64,000 nucleotides of DNA from Manis javanica (Eukaryota > Chordata > Mammalia > Pholidota > Manidae): NCBI RefSeq assembly GCF_040802235.1, contig NC_133166.1, positions 868,001 through 932,000 of the forward strand, written 5' to 3'. Below the pieces are notes generated by a model. The model searched no databases and was not told the DNA's origin. It saw nothing but the letters and a program-made list of their open reading frames with translations. How positions within the stretch are numbered: position 1 is the stretch's first letter; each line of letters starts with the position of its first letter. Below, piece by piece: positions 11,972 through 22,440 of the stretch. A program made the translations under genes and the position numbers.

Positions 11972-11985
11972 GCCAAGATGGCGGC
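11972..11985 (+). promoter_or_regulatory. YY1-like site at L1 5' end
   Basis: GCCAAGATGGCGGC begins ten bases into the L1. Human L1 has a YY1 site at nearly the same place that directs accurate initiation at +1. Presence here supports a complete, promoter-bearing 5' end. Confidence 0.75.
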
Positions 11986-12300
11986 GTGAGTAGAGCAGCA
12001 GAAATCTCCTCCCAAAACCACATTTATCTATGAAAATATAACAAAGACAACTCTTCCTAAAATAGAGACCAGAGGACACAGGACAACATCCAGACCACAT
12101 CCACACCTGCGAGAACCCAGCGCCTCGCAAAGGGGGTAAGATATAAGCCCCAGCCCGGCAGGACCCGAGCGCCCCTCCCCCTGGCTCCCGGTGGGTGGAA
12201 AGGAGTCAGCAAGGAGGGCTAGGGAGCCCAGGACTGCTGAACACCCAGTCCTAGGATTCCAGACCAGAGCGCAGACACAGTGCATGTGTGGGGTCCTGGG

Positions 12301-12612
12301 TACTAGGGAAACAGGGCGGCAGGACCAGTGAGCGGGTGCCTGAGGCCAACACCAGAGAACAAAGTAACGGGAGCGGCCTTTTTTTTTTTTTTTTCTCGGC
12401 TAGTGCTTTTTGGAAGTCTTAAAGGGACAGGGACCCTAATACTAGAGAAACGGGGAAGCAAGACAGGTGAGTGGGTGCCTGAGGACAAAGAAAATCGTGC
12501 ATTTTTCTTTTTTTAAAATTATTTATTTAAATTTTTTTTTCTTTTGTTGTTGCTGTTGTTGTTTTGGTTTGGAGAGTGCTTTTTGGAAGTCTTAAAGGGG
12601 CAGGACAGGACA
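12301..12612 (+). repeat. Tandem duplication in the L1 5' UTR
   Basis: Two diverged tandem units are visible. Unit 1 (about 12,301-12,439) and unit 2 (about 12,440-12,612) each start with a TACTAG-GAAAC-like motif, contain GGGTGCCTGAGG, a T-rich tract, and end in GTGCTTTTTGGAAGTCTTAAA followed by GGG. Unit 2 is longer because its T-rich/TTG tract is expanded. The arrangement resembles a two-monomer promoter. Confidence 0.7.
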
Positions 12613-12957
12613 CTTAGTCCAGAGGCAGGGAATCTGGGGATCTCTGGGCACTCTAACCCCCTGGGCAGCAGGGAGCACAGAGGCCCCTTATGGAGATAAA
12701 TAGCCTCCATGCCGCTCCCCCTCCAACGGGGCTCCACCATTTTGGAGCAGCAGCCCGAGCCAGGTCACGCCCACAGCAACAGCGGATATTAACTCCATAG
12801 CAGCTGGGGAGGAAGCAGAAGCCCAGTCTGTGCACAGCTGCCCAGCACAAGCCACTAGAGGTCGCTATTCTCCCAGGAGAGGAAGGCCACAAACCAACAA
12901 GAAGAGAAGTTCTTCCAGCCGTCACTATTCCCAGCTCTGCAAACTATCTCTATCACC

Positions 12958-13815
12958 ATGAAAAGACAAAATTACAGGCAAACCAAGATCACAGAGACAA
13001 CACCTGAGAAGGAGACAGACCTAACCAGTCTTCCTGAAAAAGAATTCAAAATAAAAATCATGAACATGCTGACAGAGATGCAGAGAAAAATGCAAGAGCA
13101 GTGGGATGAAGTCCGGAGGGAGATCACAGATGTCAGGAAGGAGATCAAAGAAGTGAAACAAACCCTGGAAGGATTTATAAGCAGAATGGATAAGATGCAA
13201 GAGGCCATTGAAGGACTAGAAACCAGAGAACAGAAACGTATAGAAGCTGACATAGAGAGAGATAAAAGGATCTCCAGGAAAGAAACAATACTAAGAGAAC
13301 TATGTGAACAATCCAAAAGGAACAATATCCATATTATAGGGGCACCAGAAGAAGAAGAAAGAGGAAAAGGGATAGAAAGTCTCTTTGAAGAAATAATTGC
13401 TGAAAACTTCCCCAAACTGGGGGAGGAAATAATCGAACAGACCACGGAAATACACAGAACCCCCAACAGAAAGGATACAAGGAGGACAACACCAAGACAC
13501 ATAATAATTAAAATGGCAAGGATCAAGGACAAGGAAAGAGTTTTAAAGGCAGCTAGAGAGAAAAAGGTCACCTATAAAGGAAAACCCATCAGGCTAACAT
13601 CAGACTTCTCAACAGAAACCCTACAGGCCAGAAGAGAATGGCATGATATATTTAATGCAATGAAACAGAAGGGCCTTGAATCAAGGATACTGTATCCAGC
13701 ACGACTATCATTTAAATATGAAGGAGGGATTAAACAATTCCCAGACAAGCAAAAGTTGAGGGAATTTGCCTCCCACAAACCACCTCTACAGGGCATCTTA
13801 CAGGGACTGCTCTAG
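12958..13815 (+). CDS. L1 ORF1 protein, intact (285 aa)
   Basis: ORF1p is the RNA-binding, nucleic-acid chaperone protein of L1. It trimerises and coats the L1 RNA in cytoplasmic particles. The start ATG has a good context (ACCATGA). Residues about 30-115 are a charged coiled coil (many E/K heptads, for example RREITDVRKEIKEVKQTL). The RRM-like domain spans about 118-195 (NNIHIIGAPEEEERGKG, ENFPKL). The C-terminal domain covers about 196-265 (HIIIKMARIKDKERVLKAAR, RILYPARLSFKYEGG). The length is shorter than human ORF1p (338), mainly in the N-terminus and coiled coil. No stop or frameshift is seen. A 168-base spacer separates it from the first ATG of the ORF2 frame. Confidence 0.9.
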   Translation: MKRQNYRQTKITETTPEKETDLTSLPEKEFKIKIMNMLTEMQRKMQEQWDEVRREITDVRKEIKEVKQTLEGFISRMDKMQEAIEGLETREQKRIEADIERDKRISRKETILRELCEQSKRNNIHIIGAPEEEERGKGIESLFEEIIAENFPKLGEEIIEQTTEIHRTPNRKDTRRTTPRHIIIKMARIKDKERVLKAAREKKVTYKGKPIRLTSDFSTETLQARREWHDIFNAMKQKGLESRILYPARLSFKYEGGIKQFPDKQKLREFASHKPPLQGILQGLL

Positions 13816-13983
13816 ATGGGAACACTCCTAAAAAGAGCACAGAACAAAACACACAATATATGAAGAATGGAGGAGGAGGAATAAGAAGGGAGAGAAGAAA
13901 AGAATCTCCACACAGTGTATATAACAGCTCAATAAGCGAGCTGAGTTAGGCAGTAAGATACTAAAGAGGCTAACCTTGAACCT

Positions 13984-16900
13984 TTGGTAACCACGAATCT
14001 AAAGCCTGCAATGGCAATAAGAACATATCTCTCAATAGTTGCCCTAAATGTAAATGGACTGAATGCACCAATCAAAAGACCCAGAGTAGTAGAATGGATA
14101 AAAAAGCAAGACCCATCTATATGCTGCTTACAAGAAACTTACCTCAAACCCAAAGACATGTACAGACTAAAAGTCAAGGGATGGAAAAACATATTTCAGG
14201 CAAAAAAGAGTGAGAAGAAAGCAGGGGTTGCAATACTAATATCAGACAAAATAGCCTTCAAAACAAAGAAAGTAACAAGAGATAAAGAAGGACACTACAT
14301 AATGATAAAGGGCTCAGTCCAACAAGAGGATATAACCATTCTAAATATATATGCACCCAACACAGGAGCACCAGCATATGTGAAACAAATGCTAGCAGAA
14401 CTAAAGAGGGAAATAGACTGCAATGCATTCATTTTAGTAGACTTCAACACACCACTCACCCCAAAGGATAGATCCACTGGGCAGAAAATAAGTAAGGACA
14501 CACAGGCACTGAACAACACACTAGAACAGATGGACCTAATAGACATCTACAGAACTCTACATCCAAAAGCAACAGGATACACATTCTTCTCCAGTGCACA
14601 TGGAACATTCTCCAGAATAGACCACATACTAGGCCACAAAAGAGCCTCAGTAAATTCAAAAAGATGGAAATCCTACCAACCAACTTTTCAGACCACAAAG
14701 GCATAAAACTAGAAATAAATAGTACAAAGAAAGCAAAAAGGCTCACAAACACATGGAGGCTTAACAACACGCTCCTAAATAATCAATGGATCAATGACCA
14801 AATCAAAATGGAGATCCAGCAATATATGGAAACAAATGACAACAACAACACTAAGCCCCAACTACTGTGGGACACAGCAAAAGCAGTCTTAAGAGGAAAG
14901 AATATAGCAATCCAGGCATATTTAAAAAAGGAAGAAAATCCCAAATAAATGGTCTAACATCACAATTATCAAAATTGGAAAAAGAAGAACAAATGAGGCC
15001 TAAGCTCAGCAGAAGGAGGGACATAATAAAGATCAGACAAGAAATAAATAAAATTGAGAAGAATAAAACAATAGCAAAGATCAATGAAACCAAGAGTTGG
15101 TTCTTCGAGAAAATAAACAAAATAGATAAGCCTCTAGCCAGACTTATTAAGAGGAAAAGAGAGTCAACACAAATCAACAGTGTCAGAAACGAGAAAGGAA
15201 AAATCATGACGGACCCCACAGAAATACAAAGAATTATTAGTGAGTACTATGAAAACCTATATGCTAACAGGCTTGGAAACCTAGGAGAAATGGACAACTT
15301 CCTAGAAAAATACAACCTTCCAAGACTGACCCAGAAAGAAACAGAAAATCTAAACAGACCAATTACCAGCAATGAAACTGAAGCAGTAATCAAAAAACTA
15401 CCAAAGAACAAAACCCCCGGGCCAGATGGATTCACCTCAGAATTTTATCAGACATACAGGGAAGACATAATACCCATTCTCCTTAAAGTTTTCCAAAAAA
15501 TAGAAGAGGAGGGGATACTCCCAAACTCATTCTATGAAGCTAACATCACCATAATACCAAAACCAGGCAAAGACCCCACCAAAAAAGAACTACAGACCAA
15601 TATCCCTGATGAACGTAGATGCAAAAATACTCAACAAAATATTAGCAAACCGAATTCAAAAATACATCAAAAGGATCATACACCATGATCAAGTGGGATT
15701 CATCCCAGGGATGCAAGGATGGTACAACATTGGAAAGTCTATCAACATCATCCACCACATCAACAAAAAGAAAGACAAAAATCACATGATCATCTCCATA
15801 GATGCTGAAAAAGCATTTGACAAAGTTCAACATCCATTCATGATAAAAACTCTCAGCAAAATGGGAATAGAGGGCAAGTACCTCAACATAATAAAGGCCA
15901 TCTATGATAAACCCACAGCCAACATTATATTGAACAGCGAGAAGCTGAAAGCTTTTCCTCTGAGATCGGGAACTAGACAGGGATGCCCACTCTCCCCACT
16001 GTTATTTAACATAGTACTGGAGGTCCTAGCCACGGCAATTAGACAAAACAAAGAAATACAAGGAATCCAGATTGGTGAAGAAGAAGTTAAACTGTCACTA
16101 TTTGCAGATGACATGATACTATACATAAAAAACCCTAAAGACTCCACCCCAAAACTACTAGAACTGATATTGGAATACAGCAAAGTTGCAGGATACAAAA
16201 TCAACACACAGAAATCTGTGGCTTTCCTATACACTAACAATGAACCAACAGAAAGAGAAATCAGGAAAACAACTCCATTCACAATTGCATCAAAAAAAAT
16301 AAAATACTTAGGAATAAACCTAACCAAGGAAGTGAAAGACTTATACTCTGAAAACTACAAGTCACTCTTAAGAGAAATTAAAGGGGACACTAACAGATGG
16401 AAACTCATCCCATGCTCGTGGCTAGGAAGAATTAATATCGTCAAAATGGCCATCCTGTCCAAAGCAATATACAGATTTGATGCAATCCCTATGAAACTAC
16501 CAGCAACATTCTTCAATGAACTGGAACAAATAATTCAAAAATTCATATGGAAACACCAAAGACGCCGAATAGCCAAAGCAATCCTGAGAAAGAAGAATAA
16601 AATAGGGGCGATCTCACTCCCCAAGTTCAAGCTCTACTATAAAGCCATAGTAATCAAGACAATTTGGTACTGGCACAAGAACAGAGCTACAGACCAATGG
16701 AACAGACTAGAGAATCCAGACATTAACCCAGACATATATGGTCAATTAATATTTGATAAAAGAGCCATGGACACACAATGGTGAAATGACAGTCTCTTCA
16801 ACAGTTGGTGCTGGCAAAACTGGACAGCTACATGTAGGAGAATGAAACTGGACCATTGCCTAACACCATATACAAACATAAACTCAAAATGGATCAAAGA

Positions 16901-17820
16901 CCTGAATGTAAATCATGAAACCATTAAATTCTTGGAAAAAACATAGGCAAAAACCTCTTAGACATAAACATGAGTGACCTCTTCTTGAACATATCTCCCC
17001 GGGCAAGGAAAACAACAGCAAAAATGAACAAGTGGGACTATATTAAGCTGAAAAGCTTCTGTACAGCAAAAGACACCATCAATAGAACAAAAAGGAACCC
17101 TACAGTATGGGAGAATATATTTGAAAATGACAGATCTGATAAAGGCTTGATGTCCAAAATATATAAAGACATCAACAAACAAAAACAAATAACCCAATTA
17201 AAAAATGGGCAGAGGAACTGAACAGACAGTTCTCTAAAGAAGAAATACAGATGGCCAACAGACACATGAAAAGATGCTCCACATCGCTAATTATCAGAGA
17301 AACACAAATTAAAATTACAATGAGATATCATCTCACACCAGTAAGGATGTCTGCCATCCAAAAGACAAACAACAACAAATGTTGGCGAGGCTGTGGAGAA
17401 ACGGGAACCCTCCTACACTGCTGGTGGGAATGTAAATTAGTTCAACCATTGTGGAAAGCAGTATGGAGGTACATCAAAATGCTCAAAACAGACTTACCAT
17501 TTGACCCAGGAATTCCACTCCTCGGAATTTACCCTAAGAATGTAGCAATCAAGTTTGAGAAAGACAGATGCACCCCTATGTTTATCACAGCACTATTTAC
17601 AATAGCCAAGAATTGGAAGCAACCTAAATGTCCATCGGTAGATGAATGGATAAAGAAGATGTGGTACATATACACAATGGAATACCACTCAGCCATAAGA
17701 AGAGAGCAAATCCTACCATTTGCAGCAACATGGATGGAGCTGGAGGGTATTATGCTCAGTGAAATAAGCCAAGTGGAGAAAGAGAAATACCAAATGATTT
17801 CACTCATCTGTGGAGTATAA
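13984..17820 (+). pseudogene. L1 ORF2 (endonuclease / reverse transcriptase), broken
   Basis: ORF2p normally nicks target DNA and reverse-transcribes L1 RNA. The likely native start is the ATG at 14,011 (MAIRTYLSI). The endonuclease domain follows, with ALNVNGLN, the LQETYL acidic residue and IYAPN; the usual GDFN is VDFN. The RT domain runs to the FADD catalytic motif (about 16,100). The C-terminal zinc-like motif CX3CX7HX4C is present (about 17,380-17,440). Lesions: one-base losses near 14,655, 14,936, 16,938 and 17,182 (three in A-runs), a two-base loss near 15,592, and a TGA at 16,782-16,784 after IQW/TQW. The TGA is shared with copy 2, but the A-run losses near 16,938 and 17,182, which can be compared, are not. 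This copy cannot make full-length ORF2p. Confidence 0.9.
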
Positions 17821-18160
17821 GAACAAAGGAAAAACTGAAGGAACAAAACAGCATCAGAATCACAGAACTCAAGAATGGACTAACAGATACCAAAGGGAAA
17901 GGGCCTGGGGAGGATGGGTGGGGTAGGGAGGGATAAAGGGGGGGAGAAGAAGGGGGTATTAAGGTTAGCATGCATGGGGAGTGGGAGAAAGGGGAAGGCT
18001 GTACAACACAGAGAAGACAAGTAGTGACTCTACAACATTTTGCTATGCTGATTGACAGTGACTGTAAAGGGGTTTAAAGGGGGGACCTGGTATAGGGGAG
18101 AGCCTAGTAAACATAATATTCATCATGTAAGTGTAGATTAATGATAACAACAAAAAAAAA
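17821..18160 (+). other. L1 3' UTR with G-rich tract
   Basis: This is the ordinary L1 3' UTR right after the ORF2 stop. It includes a purine/G-rich tract at about 17,894-17,956 with many runs of three or more G that could form a quadruplex, as known in L1 3' UTRs. It ends in an A-rich block (18,148-18,160), which looks like the original L1 tail before the retroviral segment begins. The related sequence is present in copy 2 (about 25,580-25,880). Confidence 0.8.
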
Positions 18161-19472
18161 TCAGTTCCTGTGTGGTGACCTCCAATGAGTTCTACACAAT
18201 GGTATAAAGGGCATATAAAAGTGTAGGCAAAGGGTTTGTTTGTGCTTATACAGAGGATCAAAGCCTAATTTGGCTACCCCGAAAATGAGCTAAGATACAA
18301 TATGAAAAAGAACTTCCAACATCAGCACTCTTTGGAAGACTCATGCCAGAAGATGATCATCAAAAAACCTCCACAAAGATCCAGGCGATGCTACAGGTGT
18401 AGATGCACTCATCCCACCCGTTCCTGGACTTGCCATGGGAATGAAGAAGGAGATATCTAAGCTGGCCTGTGCATACAGTAAAGCAACAAATTTGACTGGA
18501 TCTACACTGTTGGAACTCAACCAAGAATTAGGAGAAGTGCAAATTGTAGCACTCCAAAATCTTACAACTACATACTATTTACTGTTAAAAGAACATATGG
18601 GATGTGAACAGTCCACAGGAATGGGTTGTTTTAATTTGTCTGATTTCTCTCAGACTGTTCAAGTTCAGTTGGACAATATCCACCATATCATAGATAAGTT
18701 TTCACAAATGCCTAAGGCGCCTAACTGGTTATGTTGGTTTCACTGGAGATGGCTGGTAATTATAAGTATGCTTTGGTTATGTAACTGTATTCCTATTATG
18801 TTAATGTGTGCACGCAATTTAATTAGTAGTTTAAAACCTATACATGCTGAAGTTACTATACAAGAAGATATGTCAAAGAAATAATCAATCTTCCCATGTT
18901 TTCTTCCGCCTGCTACTTCTATAGCTTTTCTTCTTCCTTCCTAATTACAACCCTTAAATAGAATTCGTGCCTCATATCGAATTTACCGTGTATCACAATT
19001 CTTCCAAGTGGTAAAGATACCTCAAGACAAATGCTGGGCATAGAAGCCACAGGTCATAAATATGCATAGAAGTAAAAAACTAACCTTTTCAAACAATAAA
19101 GCTTCTCTCTCACTTACCAACTTTACATTTCCCTGTATGGCTCCGGAAGATGACTGGTTAGCCAGAGACAGGTAAGATTCCTCAAGGGAGGAACAACATA
19201 AGACAGGCACAGTCGCCAGGGGGCCATCAGGTGAGGAATTGGGGATCAATAGAGGTGATGCTTAGAACCTCCCCCAACCTGTTCTGAGAGAAATCTGCTG
19301 CGTCTGTGGATGTTTTATTGCCCTTGTCTAGCTTGGATTAACACATAGTCTACAGGCACATACCCGATCATCTACATTTGCTCACTTACAACACTAAACT
19401 ATGTTTTCTACCTTTATCTTGCATCTACCTACCACTTCAGCATTTTATTAAAAATAATAATAAAGAGAGAAA
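18161..19472 (+). other. Retroviral 3' segment carried by L1 (env to PPT)
   Basis: Beginning just after the L1 A-rich block, this segment has no L1 homology. It carries an env transmembrane reading frame (18,435-18,884), then about 580 bases of untranslated retroviral sequence, then a purine tract (TAAAGAGAGAAA) that meets an LTR start at 19,473. The same order appears in copy 2. The 5' SU part of env and gag-pol are missing. Confidence 0.8.
18435..18884 (+). pseudogene. ERV env transmembrane fragment in L1 (copy 1)
   Basis: An open frame of 149 codons resembles the TM subunit of a retroviral envelope. From the N-terminus it has a helical heptad-type stretch with LQN (about residues 35-45), a short cysteine loop (about 55-65) and the downstream FNLSD. 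A Trp-rich membrane-proximal region follows (about 95-105), then one hydrophobic span (about 107-126) and a short tail ending in MSKK. The loop has the spacing of the CX6CC motif of gamma-type Env proteins, but the first Cys of the pair is Gly. The same change is in copy 2. The frame extends upstream without a stop for some codons but there is no SU subunit, signal peptide or cleavage site. This is a relic part of an envelope, not a complete one, and I see no evidence that it is translated. Confidence 0.75.
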
Positions 19473-19790
19473 TGTGGTATCCACATATAAATCAAGTATA
19501 AAAATCAAACGAATATTCATATTTGAACTGACTGTTTATAGTTCATAATGCATGATCAAAACCGAAAGTTTCTGTGATGAATGCCCTTGTACTGTTCACC
19601 ATGTAACTTATTCACTATGTAAGAATTTGTTCTCCATGTAAGAACTTGTTCGTTATGCTTCAGAAGATTGGAGACTGATGAAAATTAAGCGTGGGGTGGA
19701 TTAATGATTATACATTGAACATTGAGTCCCCTATACAGAATTTTATTGTTGTTAACAAACATTTGATAAAAAAAAAATAGGAGAGATGCC
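19462..19790 (+). mobile_element. Polypurine tract and 3' LTR fragment (copy 1)
   Basis: A purine run precedes TGTGGTATCCAC at 19,473, as a polypurine tract precedes a retroviral 3' LTR. About 300 bases of LTR (U3 and the start of R) follow, ending near GAGAGATGCCCTCAC and then a TAAA-repeat tail. At the place where copy 2 has AATAAA (minus strand 23,782-23,787), copy 1 has an A-run after CATTTGAT. No complete LTR end with CA is visible. Confidence 0.7.
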
Positions 19791-20050
19791 CTCACAAAAA
19801 TAAATAAATAAATAAAATTAAAAAATAAATAAATAAATAAAATAAAGTACACACTTCCAATTGTAAAATAAGTAAGTAACCGGGATGTAATGTATAGCAT
19901 AAGGAATATAGTCAAAATATTGTGACAACTTGGTATGGTGATAGCTGGTACCTAGAATTATCGTGCATATAAATGTTCAATCACTGTGTTGTACACCTGA
20001 AACTAATGTAATACTGTATGTCAACTACCCTTCAATAAAAAACAATTATT
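19791..20050 (+). mobile_element. Transduced older L1 3' end with poly(A)
   Basis: A TAAA-repeat tract (about 19,796-19,845) is followed by a diverged L1 3' end (TACACACTTCCAATTGTAAA to CAACTACCCTTCAATAAAAA) with its own AATAAA. It lies inside the 15-bp target duplication, so it arrived with the main L1. The same block is antisense at 8,215 and sense at about 42,150, so it is a common old tail. Confidence 0.75.
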
Positions 20051-20055
20051 TAAAA

Positions 20056-20070
20056 AAAATTATTAATAAT
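20056..20070 (+). repeat. Target-site duplication, 3' copy (L1 copy 1)
   Basis: AAAATTATTAATAAT directly follows the poly(A) and matches 11,948-11,962 exactly. It marks the right end of the 8.1-kb insertion. Confidence 0.85.
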
Positions 20071-20765
20071 TTGCAGGTGGCCACTGCAGAGCATTAAACC
20101 CCAAGTCTGTGCCCTTCTGAATGTGGGGCACTGTGTGACATGCCCGTCTGCCAAGCTGGCCCTGGAGTGACCTTTAAGAATATTGTTCCATAGAATGGGG
20201 GTGGAAAGAGGGGTGGCCCAAGTGCAGTGGATTGAGGACAGGAAAGGAGGTGATGTAGAGACCATCCTTGATATTTTGATGGTAGAAGGAAGGATGGTGT
20301 CACAGCAAAAGGGAATGTTAGTGTGGGAGGAGAGTTTTTGGGGAAGGGATTGGACAAATGGGGATGAGCAATTAAGGGAGGGTGTAAAGAATGGGGAGTA
20401 AGTGCTATAGTAAGAACCCACAAAGGAAGTACAGATGGAACGGTGGTAAAAGAAGAGGGAGTTTCTGAGATAGGCGGGCAGAAGACAAGACAGATTTAAA
20501 TGGAGAGGCTGGGTGAGGCTAGCATTAGATAAGCCCAGTCGTAGAGGAGATGAAGATGTCATCTGCAGAGAGTGCAGATACCTGAGTGGGGCTAAGGAGT
20601 CACGGAAGCTGGGGAAAATCTGGGGGCATGGATGGATAGAAGTAAGCCAGGAGTCTTATTAGAGCCATGGGTTTCAATTATGCTGCTAATCACCAAGGAT
20701 TTAGACCACTTCACCTCTGCAAATCTGTTTATTCCTTCAGAAAACTGGATATTTACAAAATCACT
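20071..20765. other. Intergenic, nothing recognised
   Basis: The original target sequence continues here. Purine-rich minus-strand open frames at 20,050-20,562 are chance frames with no known domain. Confidence 0.45.
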
Positions 20766-20960
20766 CATATTTATACAGTGCTTAGCATCCTAAGTACATT
20801 ACATCCATTAACTTAATTGATTATTACCCTGTAATGGAAAAGAGAGGAGCAGAGAGGCTCAGGGACTTGTGTGAGCCTTCCAGGCACTAGTGGGGAGGTG
20901 GGGTTTGAACCCATGCCAGTGACGCTGGGCACTTGGCCCCTCAGCTCCGCGTCCTGCGAA
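20766..20960 (-). repeat. MIR SINE relic
   Basis: Antisense MIR features: TACAGTGCTTAGCATCC, then GGAGCAGAGAGGCTCAGGGA, then GGGTTTGAACCCATGCC. Confidence 0.7.
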
Positions 20961-22224
20961 CCTTAACATCTAGGTGATCAATTAGGTCATAAAAGGCGCT
21001 GACATCCGATGTGTCCATGAAATCAGCGTTTTAAACAGACTAGTAGGTTCCTGATCCTTCTGTGAGTCCAAAGCGTTTTTCCTCTATGAACTTACTGCAC
21101 ATGCGCTGCAGAGGAAGACAAGCTCTCCTTTCTCTCCGGCCGGAACCACCTGGAACGGCTCATCACCTGGAAGCTTGAAACGGCCACAAGGTGGCAGCAT
21201 TGACTCAAAGATGGATGGACGGAACCCGATGGCTGGCCTTGAACTAACCCAAGTCGCAAATGGCCCTTTTATCTTTCTGAAGCCCTTTTGATTGGGTGAG
21301 GAGACCAACAGGGAAGGCGCCAGAGAAGTCAAAGAGGACGTCTAACCCCGGGAATTAGGAGATTTGGGGAGGGGAAAGAAAGAAGCTATATGCAGTGCCG
21401 CGAGGAACTCAGGCGCTCCAAGAGATGAACGATTCATCCCAGTTACCCCCCCAGTAGGCCGCAGAGTCTAGGTCTCTCACTTGCCAAAACCCAAGGACCA
21501 CTCCACTTCGCCCTGTTAATAGTCTTCATTTCAAGCTGTTTCATTTTTTTACGCTATTAAACACTGTCAGAGACACTGAATCATTTTATAGAGCCAGACG
21601 TCTGGACCTCTGGATTGTCCCTGTTAGGGTGCTCAAGTTACACGGAAGATTTTTCTCTTCTCACTTCCTCGTCTTCCGTTTCTTCTTCTCTTCTTTTTTC
21701 GTCTCTCTCCCTCTTTCTCTCTCTATTTTTATCTTGTTTGTTGCATTTGATCAAATATAATAATAAGAAGGAACTCTCGTCTTCTGAGGTAGATGTGTAG
21801 GTCAGGAGATGAGCTGCTACAAAATTCTAAGCATGGTGCACAAACATCCTTGGACGCCTAGGATCTGGCTTGCCACCTACTTGGCCACTTCTTATTTCCT
21901 TTTTAATAAAAAAAATATTTAATTTGTTCTAACAGGGAACTTTTCCATGAAAATGTTTTCATAACAGAAAAAAACATGTAAACAAGCCTTGTGTTTGCGG
22001 CTAATTGTATTGGAACACCCATTTGTGAAATTTTATGAGAAACAGGGCCTTTCTTTAGGTTCTCAGAGCGTTCTTGCTCTTCTATGTTGATTCCCACAGC
22101 AGCAGCATAGCTCAGGGTGCACGTGTAGAGACTTTTGTAATGTTGGAGGCACCCGAGGGAGGGGTGAGCATGTTGGACACTGATGACGTGCCCAAGTCCC
22201 TGCTGTTGCCCCCTCCCAACCTGA
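20961..22224. other. Intergenic, nothing recognised
   Basis: Contains a pyrimidine-rich stretch around 21,650-21,730 (TTC/CTCT repeats). The open frame at 21,615 is low-complexity Ser/Leu and not a gene. Confidence 0.45.
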
Positions 22225-22440
22225 AAAATGTGCCTTAGGCTAGCCAATCCTCACGCTGCTGTAAATCTAAGCTCTGCCTCCCCCTACCTTCTTTAAAAAC
22301 TCCCCGCCTGTCGCACGACTTCCCCGGCCTGTAACTAGCCAGACTGGGGAACATTGCCTGGGATTGTGCTCAAATAAACTGCCTGACCCTTTGTTGTCTC
22401 TCGTTGCCTGTTTATTTCGGTTAGAATTTATCTTACAACT
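22225..22440 (+). mobile_element. LTR-like 3' end (R-U5 region)
   Basis: A short region has the layout of an ERV class I LTR end: CTTTAAAAACTCCCCGCCTG, CCTGTAACTAGCCAGACTGG, the poly(A) signal AATAAA near 22,373, and a pyrimidine/TTG-rich tail (TTTGTTGTCTCTCGTTGCCT). The 5' boundary is not seen. Confidence 0.55.

Larger units (their letters stand above)
11963..20055 (+). mobile_element. Full-length L1 with retroviral 3' extension (copy 1)
   Basis: An L1 retrotransposon of about 8.1 kb, longer than the usual 6-7 kb. In order it holds a 5' UTR of about 1 kb with a YY1-like site, ORF1 (intact), ORF2 (six or more lesions), an L1 3' UTR with a G-rich tract, an A-rich block near 18,148-18,160, a retroviral env/PPT/LTR segment (about 18,161-19,800), and an older L1 3' end with poly(A) (19,846-20,055). 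A 15-bp duplication encloses the whole unit, so the retroviral and old-L1 parts came in with the L1. A second, 5'-truncated copy at 23,711-27,259 shares the same L1-to-ERV junction. Copy 1 cannot make a working ORF2 protein and is not autonomous. Confidence 0.9.

Noticed and set aside
12972-13571. A 199-codon minus-strand open frame opposite L1 ORF1
   Set aside because: It is the mirror of the purine-rich ORF1 coding strand and is just hydrophobic low-complexity residues. L1 ORF1 on the plus strand explains it fully.
16782-16784. The ORF2 TGA as a selenocysteine codon
   Set aside because: No selenocysteine insertion element was seen and L1 ORF2p is not known to use it. Inherited nonsense or simple readthrough is more likely.
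18161-19790. Reading copy 1 as an independent provirus next to an L1
   Set aside because: There is no 5' LTR, gag or pol, and the target duplication encloses L1 and retroviral parts together. The same junction recurs in copy 2.
20050-20562. A 170-codon minus-strand frame, with an overlapping 109-codon frame
   Set aside because: Composition is Ser/Pro/Leu-rich from purine-rich DNA on the other strand, with no domain and part of the L1 insertion boundary inside it.
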